NCBI RefSeq assembly: GCF_030272615.1
Contig: NC_081406.1
Span: 246,633,218 to 246,697,217 of the forward strand
Direction: 5' to 3'
Source of the DNA: Cryptomeria japonica
Taxonomy: Eukaryota > Streptophyta > Pinopsida > Cupressales > Cupressaceae
DNA: 64,000 nucleotides
Made by a program: the position numbers and the translations under genes
Notes under the pieces: model-generated
Told to the model about the DNA's origin: nothing
Seen by the model: only the letters and a program-made list of their open reading frames with translations
The model's database searches: none
Part shown: in pieces, positions 1-12,872 of the stretch
How the letters are laid out: every line of letters begins with the position of its first letter
How positions within the stretch are numbered: position 1 is the first letter of the stretch

Positions 1-1440
1 AAACAACAAGAAACAGGATTAATGTTAGTGTTATTCAACCAAAGATTAACCTAAGCAGGCATATCAAAAGAGATACTAAGATAATGCTAACATATTTAAC
101 AAATGAAACAAATATAAGAAGGCATCTCCAAATGCCTCTTAACATGTTCTTAACTCCTTCTCCTTTGTTCCTCTCCTCTCCAAGTTCCAAATTAGTGTAG
201 CTCTCAGCAGCTTTTTGCACTATGGATTCTTATGGAGGTTCAAGATTGTAGATGATTACTCTAAATGCTATGCAAATGTAGATAAAAGCTAATATTAGAT
301 GCTATAATGCTAAAATGATTTATTTTAGGCCAAAATAACAATTATATGAGTTGATTATGCTAAATGTTTGAGAATGCTTGAGGATTTGAAAATGATGAAT
401 GTGAGCTCTATTTATAGGTAAAATGGAGCAATGTATGGTTGATATTGAGTAATCTCAACAAGGGTCAAGATTGAATGATTTGAGATCCATGTGAAGGCTT
501 TCAACCCAGTCCCAAGATAACAAGTGTCAACATGAGAGAGGGAGAGGAGAGGGAAGAAGCATTAAATGCTTGACATGACCTGAGGGTTAACCTGGGAGGT
601 AAGGTTAAGGTTAGGTTAGAGTTATCCATTGGATAAAGCTTTTATCCAAGGGGTAAACTCTTGTTCAAGGGTTAAAGGGATAACCATGGTCAAAGCAATA
701 AATGCTTGAGGAGACACATGGGTTACATGAGGGTTAAGTTAGGGTTCAAAGTCCTTAACCATGGGTGCAAGTGGAATTAACCATTAATGGTCATGTAAGA
801 GCCATAAGTGGTTTGGAAGACTTTAGAGGTTAATTTGTTGAACACACAAAGCATTAATTGTTTTTCAAAGACTTTGGAGTCTTTGAGAAGTGACTCCAAT
901 TTGCTTAGGAATGTGACAATATTTAGGGGATGGATTAGGTTAATTAGGAAGGGTTTAGAATAATCTAGAAGGGGGTTAGGTTTGCAAGTGGATTTGGTGG
1001 GTGAGGGAAAATAGGATTTTTATTTAAAATAAATTAATTTATTTCAATAAATGTGTGCAAGTTGCATCTGTAGGAAAATGCAAGTGGGGGGATAAATGAT
1101 TTAAATAAATGTTTGATTTAATCTATTTAAAAGAATAATAGGGGATTAAATGAAATAAATATGATTTATTCATTTAATTGATTTGTGAATTTGGTATAAT
1201 GAATTAATTAAAATAAATTGAATAATTTATTTAATTAATAGGAGAATGTTTGAAGATGAATTAATTAAATATTAATTTAATTAACTATTGGCTAGTGGAT
1301 TTTTAATCAAATAAATAGCAAATATTCATTTAATTAAACTGGACAGATTTATGTGACTACACATGTGATTTAGGTATTAAGGTGTGTGTGGATTATCAGA
1401 GAATAGTGTATGTGCGAACAAAGGAATTCATCTTTTTGTG
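1..1440 (-). mobile_element. Probable Ty3/gypsy LTR relic, reverse orientation
   Basis: Read on the minus strand, this stretch has the same order of parts as the LTR of element B: an AT-rich head of ATTTAATTAA runs (1020-1330), a block of AACCTAACC-like and CTCTCC words (540-960), then a TATA-like box (CTATAAATAG, complement of 408-417) and a tail with repeated AGCATAAT words. No clean border, TSD or internal region is visible, and the match to B is by composition and order, not base for base. The reading frames in it are short and look accidental. It may have inserted into the copia LTR piece next to it. Confidence 0.4.
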
Positions 1441-1462
1441 CGATTGAGCAGATTTTTGGAGG

Positions 1463-1902
1463 GTATCAGAACAGACATATGTTCTTAACCAGAACTATCA
1501 TCACGCATTTGCAGATGCTATTGTTGCAGTTCATTTCTTCTCGATTGTAGTTTGAATCTTGTTGTAAGTCAGTGAGACTTCCCTGAAGGTTGTAGCCTTC
1601 TGGGTTATTGTATCTTGAGTTGTAAGACCTAGGCAATGTGTCTGAATACTGGTACATTCCCCATTACAATTATTTTCACAAACTACTACAGAGTACCATC
1701 TTATTGTGGGTAGGTTACCATCATGTTTTTTCCCTTAACCGGGTTTTCCACGTCAAAATCTTGGTGTTGTGTATTGTGCTTATCTTTGTTTTTTTTGTAG
1801 TTTATCGAAAATTTGTAATTGTGGTTGAGTTTGTTAATCTGGTGAAAACTGATTCACCCCCCCCCCCCCCCTATCAATTTTCTCTCATTGTTGTTTCCAA
1901 CA
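1463..1902 (+). mobile_element. Copia LTR fragment (3' part), same family as D and C1
   Basis: This is the reverse-complement match of the D/C1 LTR: the words GTAAGTCAGTGAGA, GTATCTTGAG, GGGTTTTCCACGTCAAAATC and GATTCACCCCC follow in the same order as in the complement of 11746-12180. It ends in CCAACA at 1902, the usual LTR terminus. A run of about 15 C lies just inside the end. No primer-binding site follows, so this is a 3' LTR or solo-LTR remnant. Its other end is lost at about 1463 against the gypsy-like relic. The frames inside are chance ORFs. Confidence 0.7.
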
Positions 1903-2854
1903 CGTCCCACATTTTTTTATCTCAGATTTCACACATAGGTTCCTCTCTACTTATCATTTCCAAATTTGTAATTGATGTCTTCATATCTATTTTGAAATTG
2001 TATTTTTATACTTAGTACCATTATCAATTTTACATCATTATCTCTAATTCATACCCTTTCCATTATCAGTTTAATTTCAACTTAAACGAGTGTAAAGAAG
2101 TCCAATTTGTGCTCACTCATTTTCAATAGATTTGGGGCTGAGTCTATTGACTCCTATTCCCCTTAATGTAATTTGGTGATGGATGGGTTTTATTCCTAGT
2201 TCATACAATTAGGATAGTGAACCCAATTCATATCTATATGTGAATCATTGAAAAGGATAATGCAAGATCAAAAGTTAGCGTTGAGCTACTAAAGTTAAAC
2301 AATCATAGAGCTACATTCATGATGGTGTTTCAATGCAAAGAAATGTCTTACTCATGATGAAATAAAAATCAACAAAACCTATATTGTGTGTGTGACTTCT
2401 CAAAATTGTGATGTATATCACTATTCACCTTTATTTGATTTCCTCTCTTAAATGATACTCTCCCTCCTCATCTTAGATAGAGAAATACTTTCTTTCATCC
2501 ACCTTGTTTAAATAACAAGGTAGTTAGTCCATTAACCATAACAATCATAATGTAAAATGAACATCCATAAGCCATTAGGCATGAAGATAAGAAATTCACA
2601 TCAATTTACTTAAATCATTATCTAAGTAATATTCTCTTTCCACATATCATGAACACAACAAAACTACATAAGTACAATTATCTTGAAATTGCAAATATTG
2701 ATAATATAATTTTAAAAATGCAACACAAAGTATTAGACTTATAATTAGTTGTGATGGCGATAAACTTAGTCCAAAAATGGGGTGACACTTTCCTCCAATT
2801 GATTCCATTATTTATACATACAACTAATTTGATGGGGCATATTATATTAATGAT
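1903..2854. other. Unassigned AT-rich DNA
   Basis: I see no reading frame with a recognisable domain, no terminal repeats and no RNA gene here. It separates two LTR remnants and is probably old decayed repeat sequence. Confidence 0.5.
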
Positions 2855-2859
2855 GTTTT

Positions 2860-3240
2860 TGTTAGACAATTCAAATAACCGAAAGACATCTGAGAGGGCG
2901 GGGGGGGTTGATGCCACTTAGTTCTCTGGACCAGTAAAGGAGGGATGGTCCAAGGATGGAGAAAAAGCAATCAATTGTCATAGATTACTGGAACCCAAAA
3001 CATTAATACCAGAATAACAGATAAACCAATTAAGCATAAACAATAATCACAGAATAAGAACCATCCACATGACACCAAATCATACTGGAGCCTATCAGAT
3101 CATGCCAGATCCAAATCAACCAGAAACCACTCAACCTATCAGGACCAGAAGGGTGTCGGTAAAGCATCCAAACAGCTAGTGTTGGCATCAATGACAAAAC
3201 ATCAATGCAACACATAATAAATTCCACCAAATGACCAACA
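2860..3240 (-). mobile_element. Solo LTR (381 bp) with perfect 5-bp TSD
   Basis: The block begins TGTTAGACAATTC and ends GACCAACA, so it has TGTT...AACA termini. It is flanked by GTTTT at 2855-2859 and GTTTT at 3241-3245. The start carries the GAGAGGG..GGGTTGATGCC signature that the other copia LTRs here have at the same place (compare 11746-11790). The other end carries GTTGGCATCAATGACAA, like the TGTTGACATCAATGACAA of D. It is much shorter than the D/C1 LTRs, so it is another family. A solo LTR is the usual product of recombination between two LTRs. Confidence 0.7.
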
Positions 3241-3245
3241 GTTTT

Positions 3246-5714
3246 TCATGGCTATGGTTACAATGGCTATCCATAGGTCCTACACCATGCACTCATGGTT
3301 GTAATGAATCATTAGTACTCTCATGCTTATTTTATTTGGTAATGTTGGCATTTTGGAAATATTGTGTGCAATCTTTCATCATTTGAAGCATGGTTATAAT
3401 GATCCTATATCACCTCCTTAGTTGGTTCCTATGATATGTTATGTGATCCTATACCACTATTTTCATCATTTGGGAGCATAATTACTTTGGCCTAATTAAT
3501 GATGTTACACCTACTCCTTTATTGTTACAATCATTCATCTCATGATCTCCTATACCTGTGTCTGAATATATTTCTTTTGTTAAAATGATTTTTTCTTTTT
3601 GTGATTGTACACCATATATTTTTTAGTTTGCTTGAGCAATGACATGATAAACATTATACAAACCTAATTAATATGATTTTATTGTGCTACCACTATTTTT
3701 TAGGTAAAACTAAAACAATTGTGAATAAAGGCACATAGTTACTAAAGAGTATGCACTCACATACACACACATATTAAACCCAAATGGTGCATCCATGGAT
3801 AAAGCATAAATTGTAGAATCCTAAAAGTTTCTCAAATGATAGGAGAAGATAATTTAAATCTAGGGGTCAAGGTCACATGTGCAATCTTGAATTAGGAATG
3901 ACAACATCATATGAGTGGATTGATCTAAATTTTATGGCTTAGGATTTTTGATGACTAAAGTAACGTTGGAGTCAACATATGTACAAATGTAGCCAATTTT
4001 AGCATCAAAATATTGTATGTGGGATAATGTCTAAAACAAGGCTAAAATAAATAGGGAAAAGGGAAAATAAGAACTTTTCATCTCTACATTTTCCTCCCAC
4101 TTGGCAAAGGTTTGTTCAAGTCCACTTCAACACACACTCTTGGATGGAAATTTTTTATAAATTCCCTTCCCATTCATGCTAGCCAATGGTTAGAATTGTT
4201 TAAACTTAAGATTTAGGTTTTGAATCATAAAAGATAGTTCAATGTAAACATCCATATTGTGCTTTAGATGGGGAGAGAAACCCATTTAAATAAGCACAAT
4301 GCTTGCTTAAACTCTTAAAACAAAGATGGTGATACATTTTTGTTAGGGTTCCTTAAAATTCTAAAAATATTAATAAATAGATTATTTATTAAGTCATGTC
4401 ATTTGGGGTAGTTATAAATCATTGCATTATTTTTTAGTTTATTGACATGGTTTTTTTTTTTATCAACCAAGGGTTGAAAATCCCACCTTACTAAAATTCC
4501 ACTTTTGGTTGCTTATGGAGAGTTTTTCTTTATGGTTATTTGGCATATTTGGGGGAAAAAGAATTCTTGAAACTTTAAAAGTGTCACAAATTCTTGGGAG
4601 AGTATCATTAATAAATTTATTGATGTGATTTATTCTTAGAATTGCACTTGATTTATTCTTAGAATTGCACTTAATTTATTAAAAGTCACAACTAAAAACT
4701 TAAAATTCACTAAATAACACGACTTAAAAAATAGAAGTCTATAAAGTGGTTTAAATAATTTATGTACGTATGATTGTGTATACACTTCAAGCTCTCTATA
4801 ATGAATTTACACCTTAGATTGGCTCATTATTTGGTCTCCTTTAGTAAATTCCTAAAAAGTTAATCATTTGAAGTGCATTTTATTTAGCAAAAGTCACTAC
4901 CAATAACTTTTAAAAAGTCTTTTAATACTTGCAATAGTGAAATTAAAATACTCACCTTGCTTCCCATTTAATCATGTGTCTTTCTTAGCGAGGGGTGTCT
5001 TAAATCAATAACATATCAATAAGTGTCGTACAATTGTGTTATACTTGTCTCACAACCATATCCCTATTTTCCCCTATTTCACATATGTTTGCACTATTTT
5101 ACATATGTTTGTTCCCTACAGCGAAATTACCATTATATCTTGTATGATCATGACATGGGATTGACTCGAGCAACCTTATAGAGCACAAAAAATGCCTCCC
5201 AAAATCTAACTTATCAAATTCAAATTTCAATGTTGTCTCCCCCTTCCTACTAGCCATGACGAAATACTTTAACATATATCTTATGCAACATGTTGTTATG
5301 TCAATGTATCAAAGATTTTCATTATGCACTTGAAATCATGCAAATTGAATTGATAAGGAAAACTATTAGAACACAACTCAAATTTTAAAGAGCAATAACA
5401 AAAACAAATTTGCATCGCCAATCATATAGACCATCTCCATGTATGTGAAAGTTGTCTTCAATCTTTACATCATCATTAATTTGGTCCACCAAAAGACCTA
5501 AACTAAGAAATCTCAATCATTTATTGTGTTGGTAAACTCCTCAAAAATATCTTCAAATATCACTTTGATAGATTCAACCATCAAGGGAACAAATGCTTGA
5601 ATGCACTCTTTATGAAATCAAAATAATACACCTCAAATACAGATTTGCAAAACTTGAGATCTACCTCACAAGATGGATATGATTAAAACTACACTCTCAA
5701 TTAAATCATCTTCT
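3246..5714. other. Unassigned AT-rich DNA
   Basis: About 2.5 kb without a supported gene. It has long T and A runs and a small tandem duplication at 4627-4672. No coding domain, TIR pair or LTR border was found by eye. Confidence 0.5.
4627..4672. repeat. Two-unit 23-bp tandem duplication
   Basis: Two identical copies of a 23-bp unit (GATTTATTCTTAGAATTGCA plus CTT) stand side by side at 4627-4649 and 4650-4672. This looks like a recent slippage or unequal-exchange event. Confidence 0.85.
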
Positions 5715-5723
5715 TATTCAAAT

Positions 5724-5886
5724 GGACGTGTCTATTCTGGCTCCAAAACGGCAGTACGGATTGACTAACACGTGTGTTAGTCGTGTGTTTTGCACCGTCG
5801 ATTTTGCAATAAACGACTGTGATTGACTAACACGTCGTTGTCAGACTGTACGAAAAGTCTCTTTTAGAACCAGAATAGCTTCGACC
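5724..5886. mobile_element. Mutator-type MITE (163 bp) with 9-bp TSD
   Basis: The left end GGACGTGTCTATTCTGG and the reverse complement of the right end GGTCGAAGCTATTCTGG form terminal inverted repeats that continue for about 8 more bases. The element is flanked by the direct repeat TATTCAAAT at 5715-5723 and 5887-5895. A 9-bp TSD with GG-starting TIRs is the mark of the Mutator (MULE) superfamily. Inside, GATTGACTAACACGT occurs twice in direct orientation (5759 and 5821). There is no room for a transposase, so the element is non-autonomous. Confidence 0.75.
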
Positions 5887-5895
5887 TATTCAAAT

Positions 5896-6403
5896 CACTC
5901 CACATAATTAATCAACATACCAACTCCTTTGACTCTTCCCTAACAAATCCCCTCCCCTACAAGAAATTTTAAGGGCCTTGTATAATGTACACTCTAGGTA
6001 ACACCTTTTGCTAATGGAACTGTATGGACGCAATCCCGTACAAGACATGTTTCAGCCTTATTATCAGGACGGCATGATGTTTGAGTAGGGTACGTAGGAC
6101 GATAAGCAGAGGGTCCTAAACATTTCACATTTATCACCCGTATGATGAGGAAAGTCCCCACTTGAGAAAAAAACTGTCCAATCAGATTTGACGGCTGACA
6201 TATTGTACGGTATTACTTCGCTCCATTGTCTGTCTGTTAATCTTGGTGAAAGTGCATCATTTTGGCTTGCTCTGTTTAGGAATTTAAAAGGGATATTATG
6301 AGGTGATGCAAAATATATTTAACTTTTTAAAATTGGAATAGGAATAGATATTGATAGAAGATAATTTATGGATTCAATTGTATGTTAGTTTTTGCATCAA
6401 TGT
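5896..6403. other. Unassigned DNA
   Basis: No supported gene or repeat border. The stretch at 6000-6130 is richer in CG dinucleotides (several CCCGTAC, GTACG and GGACG words) than its surroundings but carries no open frame of note. Confidence 0.4.
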
Positions 6404-6815
6404 TGCGGTCATATTGCATGATCTATCATCATGATGTATGCAATAGTGCTAGGAGAGTAAATATGAGGAATCAAAGAGTGTGAACCAAAACGTTGATACA
6501 AAAACTAAGATACAATTTAATACATAAGTTATCTTCATCAATTCATGGATTGCGGAAAATTAATGTATTATAATAGATATTGTTTGGATATTTTTGTGAT
6601 AGTAATGGATTGCGGTCATATTGTGTGATCTATCATCATGATGGATGGCGTTGTTCTAGGAGAGTAAATAGGAGGAATCACAGAGTGTGATCTAAATTGT
6701 TGATGAAAAAAATAACACACAATTGAATATAGAAATTACCTTCATCAATTCATGGATTGCAGAAGATTAATGTATTAGAATAGATATTATTTGGATAATT
6801 TTGTAATAGTATAAG
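6404..6815. repeat. Tandem duplication, unit about 207 bp
   Basis: The unit starting TGCGGTCATATTG at 6404 recurs at 6611. Both copies run through CTAGGAGAGTAAAT, CTTCATCAATTCATGGATTGC and ATTAATGTATTA to near 6815. The copies differ by scattered substitutions and small indels, so the duplication is older than the one at 7242. Confidence 0.85.
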
Positions 6816-7241
6816 TGGATGTAAAGAGATAAATTAGTAATAGAATCTCAAGGGTCAATGGGTGTGTCAGCAGTGACGGTAAATTTGTTTTAGAGATGGA
6901 TCCATAGTTAAATAGGGATTGATAAGAAAAATGATAGAAAAACTATAAGCATTTGTAAATGGAGAGTTTATAGGATGGAAATTAGGTGCTCCAAACATGT
7001 CATAGGAAAGGATTGCTAGTATTTTGTTCATGTGATTAGTGGAAAGAAATGATATATGAGATGAAGAGAAATTTGAGGAGACTTTTCTTCCATTTAATAT
7101 GAACATGGTTTTGGAGTGAGTATTTTGAGATATTATTCATTGATTAGAAATTCATTCATTTTATGAAGATGTCAAAGTTGGTGGATGATGAGCTATTAAC
7201 CAATCAACAATTTTGAGATCAGGAGGCCTTTAGATGTGTAT

Positions 7242-7664
7242 AGAAATATTAAATATACGTTAATTTTATGTAAATTGTTTACACTTGCTAACATGAATTG
7301 TTACTAACATATCCAAGATATAATAAACATTTGCAGATTCATCAACAAATTCTAACAAAAAAGAAAAACAAAATAAAAGAGAAGAGAAGAGTTATATTCT
7401 AAATTCATTGTTGGGCTTCTGAATCAACATGATCATATTCTAGGGTATTTTAAAACATGATCATATTTAAAACATCATATTATAGAAATATTAAATATAT
7501 GTTAAGTTTATGTAAATTGTTTACACTTGCTAACATGAATTGTTACTAACATATCCAAGATATAATAAACGTTTGCAGATTCATCAACAAATTCTAACAA
7601 AAAAGAAAAACAAAATAAAAGAGAAGAGAAGAGTTATATTCTAAATTCATTGTTGGGCTTCTGA
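7242..7664. repeat. Direct duplication of 181 bp, period 242
   Basis: The segments 7242-7422 and 7484-7664 are almost identical by eye (both run from AGAAATATTAAATATA to GTTGGGCTTCTGAA), separated by 61 bp. The very low divergence marks a recent local duplication. No coding function is seen. It lies directly outside the end of the large inverted-repeat left arm. Confidence 0.9.
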
Positions 7665-9580
7665 AGAGTTATATTGCAACATTAACTACTTACAAGTTCA
7701 CATATATCAACATGATCATAACCATAGAATCATATTATGCAAGTGGAATAAATCATCTAAACATTAACATACTACCAAATAAACTCTTACAAACATATCC
7801 ATTCCCTAGGGTATCTCAACGTCACTACTTGACATATAATCTAACATATCACAATCCATCTAGAACATCATATTCTATCATCCAACTAATCATTTACTTT
7901 TCATACAACTAGAATAAACAATAACACATATGCATAGCTCTTTCACATTATATTTTCTTAGGTTCATTTTGAAAAACTAACCTAATGTTCCTAATAATCA
8001 TACTTTCATTTATCATAAATGCATCATAGATCTATTTAACCATTTCATCTAGATTACTCCTATTTACTTAAAATGAGATTTATATCAGCAATACTATTCT
8101 TTCGAATATAAATTCTATGAGATTACATATCACAATACTACCTCACAAATTCAAATGCAATATGAATACATAAACACTAACTCTTTCTTTTCCACATAGA
8201 ACTCATAAATTCTTATTACATCATGAATATCCAATACGTCAAGGAATGATCAATGAATACTTCTCCTAATCCACTGCATCGTATCCCTTCTCAATTTCAT
8301 CTATAATTACATGAAGATGCATAACACAAGATACATAATCTCTTTTACATATACAATGCATCATGATACAATATTTCCTAATCCAAGTACATAGAAATTA
8401 GATCCAAGAATATCCACATAATAAAGAATCCAATAATCCAATCCACGCACATTGCATCCAAGAAGAATATCCTAATGGAAGAAGGCGTCAACCACTTGAC
8501 CATGTGGAACCAAATAGGAACCACCCCTCATGCTAGGAGATGACATAGGGTTCCAACTCACACTCAAGTCCTAGGCTAACTCCTAACTACCAAGGGACTC
8601 AACATGACATCCACATGGCAACATCAAGAATCAAAGATCAAATCACAACACACTGATGAAACATAAAACAATAAACTCCCAGAGGCATAGATAACAACAA
8701 TGAAGGCATATGGATAATGGAAACATGTAGGGAAGAGTGTCATCACATGCTATCCTTACAATAGAAGGGGTCAAGCCTCACCCTAATAGATATGTGGAAC
8801 CTTCTCCACCTTGGAGTCATTCAAGGGAGATAGGTTTATTGCTCCAACGGTCTTCCCAAGCTCATCCCGAGCTACACTCAAGGGCTATGAGGTGGGGCAC
8901 CAAAACCAATTATTATCTTGTTTAGTGAATTCCTAGATACCCAAACCCACTAATTAATTATTAAGATTATCACTTGCAATTACAAGAAAACTGTGCATAT
9001 GGTTCCAACAAGTCTAGACCCTGTCCTAGAGACCCAATGCTCAAGACCCTAGTCCACACATGTAAGAGCCCACTCTCCCAACCATGGACCATAACCATAG
9101 GGTAAAATATACATCCATGGAACATGATACAACATCATGAAGGCTTCACAAAATATATAAAAAATAATCATAACATACTGAGAACAATCTGACCATAATA
9201 GAGCGCATAAAGCCATACACATGATAAGAGCCATCACCAAATCATCTAAAAGGAAAAGTCAATCATGATTACGATCCAAAAATTAAATCAAATCCATATC
9301 AAATCCTCTATAGTGTGGCATAACATATCCCATTAGAGTCAAATGATCAATCCTCAACAACGAGGAAATTTCCCTCTCGTCGAAGCAACATATCGCATAG
9401 GAAACACCTCAATGATAAGGCATGAATCCTCTTACTGAAGCACAAGAAATATCATCAATGATAAAATACATCAAAGAAAACTTTGAGTATTTCATCACAA
9501 TCTACACATGCCTCTAGAGAAATCACAAAACCCAAAAAGACACTAAACGGGGCTCAAAACTGACATTTTAACACCTAGCA

Positions 9581-9853
9581 GTTCAACGCTCTTGGTTTGT
9601 AGATTAGTGCCCCTGGTATGTAGGGTAGGATTTTTTGTATGCACCACAACATTTTGGGACCATTCCTCAATGTTCTGGGTTCATTTGACAACATTTTGGG
9701 TGTTTTGGTCAGTTTTCTTAGTTCAGGACTCAACTCTCTATGTGCATTTCCCAGTGCCCTGGGTACATTCTCCATTGCTTCTAGGGTGCAACCCAGTTCC
9801 CCTAGTTCATTCCCTAGTGCTCCTAGGTGTTCATGTAGCGTTTTGGGGAAGTA
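9581..9853. repeat. 21-bp-period minisatellite, 13 degenerate units
   Basis: Cut every 21 bases from 9581, thirteen units line up on a shared pattern, roughly NNCCAGTGCCCTGGGTNCATT. The units are divergent but the period is exact. Because 21 is divisible by three, all frames stay open in places and read as 7-residue repeats. These frames are by-products of the array, not genes. The matching array lies in the other arm at 35493-35627 and 43049-43165. Confidence 0.85.
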
Positions 9854-10899
9854 TGCAAGAAAACAAGCAAAACTGACATATAAGACATAGGTACTTGCCT
9901 AGGTCTGCACAAGGGTCAAAACCAGAACACAAACTCAACACAGAGGGACTAAAAGACTCAAAATTCAAAGAGGAAACTCAAAAATATAAGTATCAAACCC
10001 ACTGACAAAAAATTACTTAGGCAAACCTTTTCCCACAATTCTCAAATTGACACTTAGAAAGCATAGCATCAAGGGAGATGAGATAACATTGCCATAATCA
10101 CATTAAGACAACACAAAAGCCTTACAATAATTAAAAGCAACTTCAAAACTCTACTAGCAGGGTCTACACCCAAATGAGAAATCACAGAGAGTTGCAGAGA
10201 ACTCCCAACAACAACAAAGAGACAAAGACCTCAAAAACCTGACTTTGAAACAAAGGGAATTCAAGAAATGCAACACAAGGAGATGATCAACTCTAAAACC
10301 AAACCAATATCCTTTTCAAAACACAAGAAATGAAATCAAAGTCATTCACAGAGAAGTCAAGAAGATGTTTTTCGGTAAATAAATTTCTAGAAAATGAAAA
10401 AATTAAATTTTATTTTCCCTCCCATCCCAAATTTACTTTTCCAAAACAAATTTATTTTTGCAACTTTCAAATCCAATTTTCCCCAAAACAAATTCAACAT
10501 CACACATCAAGCAATCTTGTATAGTCACAAGGAAGATAAGCTTTTCCGAAAATCAACATTTCGAAGGAGAAATAAAACCAACTTGCAAGCGCAATCCAAA
10601 CAAGGTTGAAATCTGAAGAAGAGAAATCCTCAAGCAATCCAAATCTTCAGGGCAATCCTCAATCCAATTCCAAAACCAATTCCAGAAATATGTCGGATTA
10701 TTGACCTGACAACATTCCCAAAATGCAATTTAAATAAAAATTAAATTCAAAGCTATAGGGTAAAACTGACCAATCAGAAAATTCCAAGAAACAATCTACT
10801 TTACCTATCATGTATAGTTCCGAGGAATATGTTTTTTATTAATATAATTTACTTACCCTTTCAAAAATAACCAATCAAACAAAAGGGTAGGTAACTTTG

Positions 10900-11440
10900 T
10901 AATATATTCAATTATTGATAAAATAGTAATTGTATAAACACATTAAATAATAAATCATCACCCAACAACAATCAAATAAATGAATTAAATGGATAAAGCC
11001 ATATAAATAAGGATTCTCAAATAAATATAAAACCAAATCAATAATACACAATAAATAAATAATACAACTAAACAAAATCAATAAATCAACTCAACAATAA
11101 ATTAACAATTAAATAAATCAAAGCATCAATAAATCAATAGTAAATAAATCATAAATAAATAATAAATAAATCATAAATAATTAACAAATAAACCATTCAA
11201 CAATAAATCAATAATAAATAAATCATTAAACAATATATCAAAACAAATCAATCTCAACAATAATTAATTAAATAATTAAATAAATAAAAAACAATAAATA
11301 AATAGATAATCAATAAATCACAAATAAATAATAATTAAATCAATTAAATTAATCTCAATTGATTAAATACAATTCTCACAATAAATAATCATCGATTAAT
11401 AAAATAACCAAATAAATAACCAATAATCATATTATAGGAT
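10900..11440. repeat. AT-rich low-complexity tract (AATAAATAAATC-like)
   Basis: The stretch is a run of AATAAAT, AATCAAT and AACAAT words with almost no G. The counterpart in the right arm (34320-34640) is the complementary TTAATTAATATT-type tract, so it was part of the inverted-repeat unit before duplication. Confidence 0.75.
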
Positions 11441-11745
11441 AAATTAATTCAAATCTTAATCAGTTATATTATCCCATAATTTAAATTAAATAGAAATCAT
11501 ACACTTGCATACCCAAGAAACTCGACAAAAGTGAAACATCAATGCAAAACTCTACCACTAACTTGCACTGTGACATAAACTGACAAGGCAAAAATCTAAG
11601 CCTAGAGTGAGTGAAAGAAACCCATGCCATCTCCAAAAACTTGTCATTGTGATAGGACATGCTCAAACCTGTGAAGCCAGGTGGAGTTGATGTCTGGTAC
11701 CTGCAATCCTAAAATCATGATACAATACGTATACAACATATAATT

Positions 11746-12872
11746 TGTTGGCAACAACAATGGAGGAAAACTGAGAGGGGGGTGAATCAGTTTTCAACAA
11801 ACTCAACCACAAATACAAATCTGATAAACTACAACAATAACAAAGATAATAAAATTAATAGCACAACACACAACACCAAGATTTTGACGTGGAAAACTCG
11901 GTTAAGGAAAAAACCATGATGAGAACCTACCCGCAATAAGATGATACTCTTCAGTAGTATATGAAAATATTACACTAGGTAATGCACCAGCTTTCAGGCA
12001 CATTGCGTAGAGATTACAGCTCAAGATACAATAACTTGGAAGGCTACAACCCTTAGGGAATTCTCACTGACTTACAAAATGTTTGGACAACAAACCGAAA
12101 TCAAATGAACTACAATAACAACATCTACTAATACCTGATGACAGTTCAGGTTAAGCTCATATGTCTACTCTGCAACACCAATCCCTACTCAATACACCAC
12201 ACCGAAAGATGTATCCCTTTTTTTACACATACACCAATCTCTGACAATGCAGACACAACCTTGATACATAAATTACATGAATACATAACCTATTTATTGA
12301 CTTCATCAACCTTGACAACAAGGTCGGCTAAACCCTTGACACCCAATTACAAAATTACATCACATGATACAAAGATCGACCATCGGACCAATATAATGAT
12401 ATACATGACATAACATGGACCTAAACCAAATCTCCAAATAAGAAACACAACCAAAAATCACACCAAGATCAACTGCAACATGCTACACTGCTAGGAATAC
12501 CGCATACAACGAAGAACATCACCGGTTTAGCAAAATCATCAAGAACTCGCACAACGGTCAATGTGGATCATCAAAACAAATAGGACACAATTGGAAAACA
12601 CCAGCAGGCTCGTTAGAATCATCAGTAGCAGGTGTACCAACACCACTTATCAAATCTTCATCAATCAACATCAGAACCTCAAGAATACTCAAATGGCAGC
12701 AAATGCCATGAAGAAAGATAACTTTCGGAGCACCAAATCTTGAACCATCTAAAATTAAGATATAGAAGACCATCCCAAACAATCTCCCAAAATCTGATCT
12801 CAAGATCTGATTACATTGGAATATACCAAAGGAAATACTGAACTCTGCAAAGTATTGATAAAAAAAAAAAAC
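11746..12872 (-). mobile_element. Copia D 3' LTR, outer part
   Basis: Starts with the TGTTGGCAACAAC terminus and GAGGGGGGTGAATC signature and matches the other D LTR (31931-33119) and the C1 LTRs. It stops at 12872, where element B begins, and resumes at 22425. A short open frame at 12138-12413 recurs in the other LTR at 32180-32458; it is an LTR-internal frame and I do not call it a gene. Confidence 0.9.

Larger units (their letters stand above)
7690..11745 (-). repeat. Left arm (outer part) of a large inverted repeat
   Basis: Read in reverse complement, this matches 34040-35627 and 43049-45060 in order. Examples are CACCCCTCATGCTAGGAGAT (8523) against 44240-44265, the GAGATACCCTAGGGA words at 7802-7818 against 44936-44951, and CTCCACCTGG plus AGGTTT near 11665 against 34140. 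The inner 393 bp of the arm are displaced to 33120-33512 by element D. Identity looks like roughly 75-80% by eye. The arm has no recognisable protein. It may be an LTR or other non-coding part of an old element, since the opposite arm starts TGTAGTGTCCC. Confidence 0.75.

Noticed and set aside
1638-2015. 125-residue hydrophobic frame
   Set aside because: It overlaps a copia LTR end and a poly-C run; no membrane-protein context.
8737-8925. Open frame with a similar partner at 43816-43998
   Set aside because: The pair are the two arms of the large inverted repeat; stops and poor context speak against a gene.
9581-9853. Possible CRISPR-like array
   Set aside because: The units are contiguous and degenerate with no conserved repeat-spacer alternation, and the genome is a plant's.
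9575-9890. Overlapping open frames of 66-94 residues on both strands
   Set aside because: They are produced by the 21-bp minisatellite, whose period is a multiple of three; no domain or start context supports a gene.
12138-12413. Open frame repeated at 32180-32458 with similar protein
   Set aside because: Both are the same place in the two LTRs of copia D; the similarity is LTR identity, not protein conservation.
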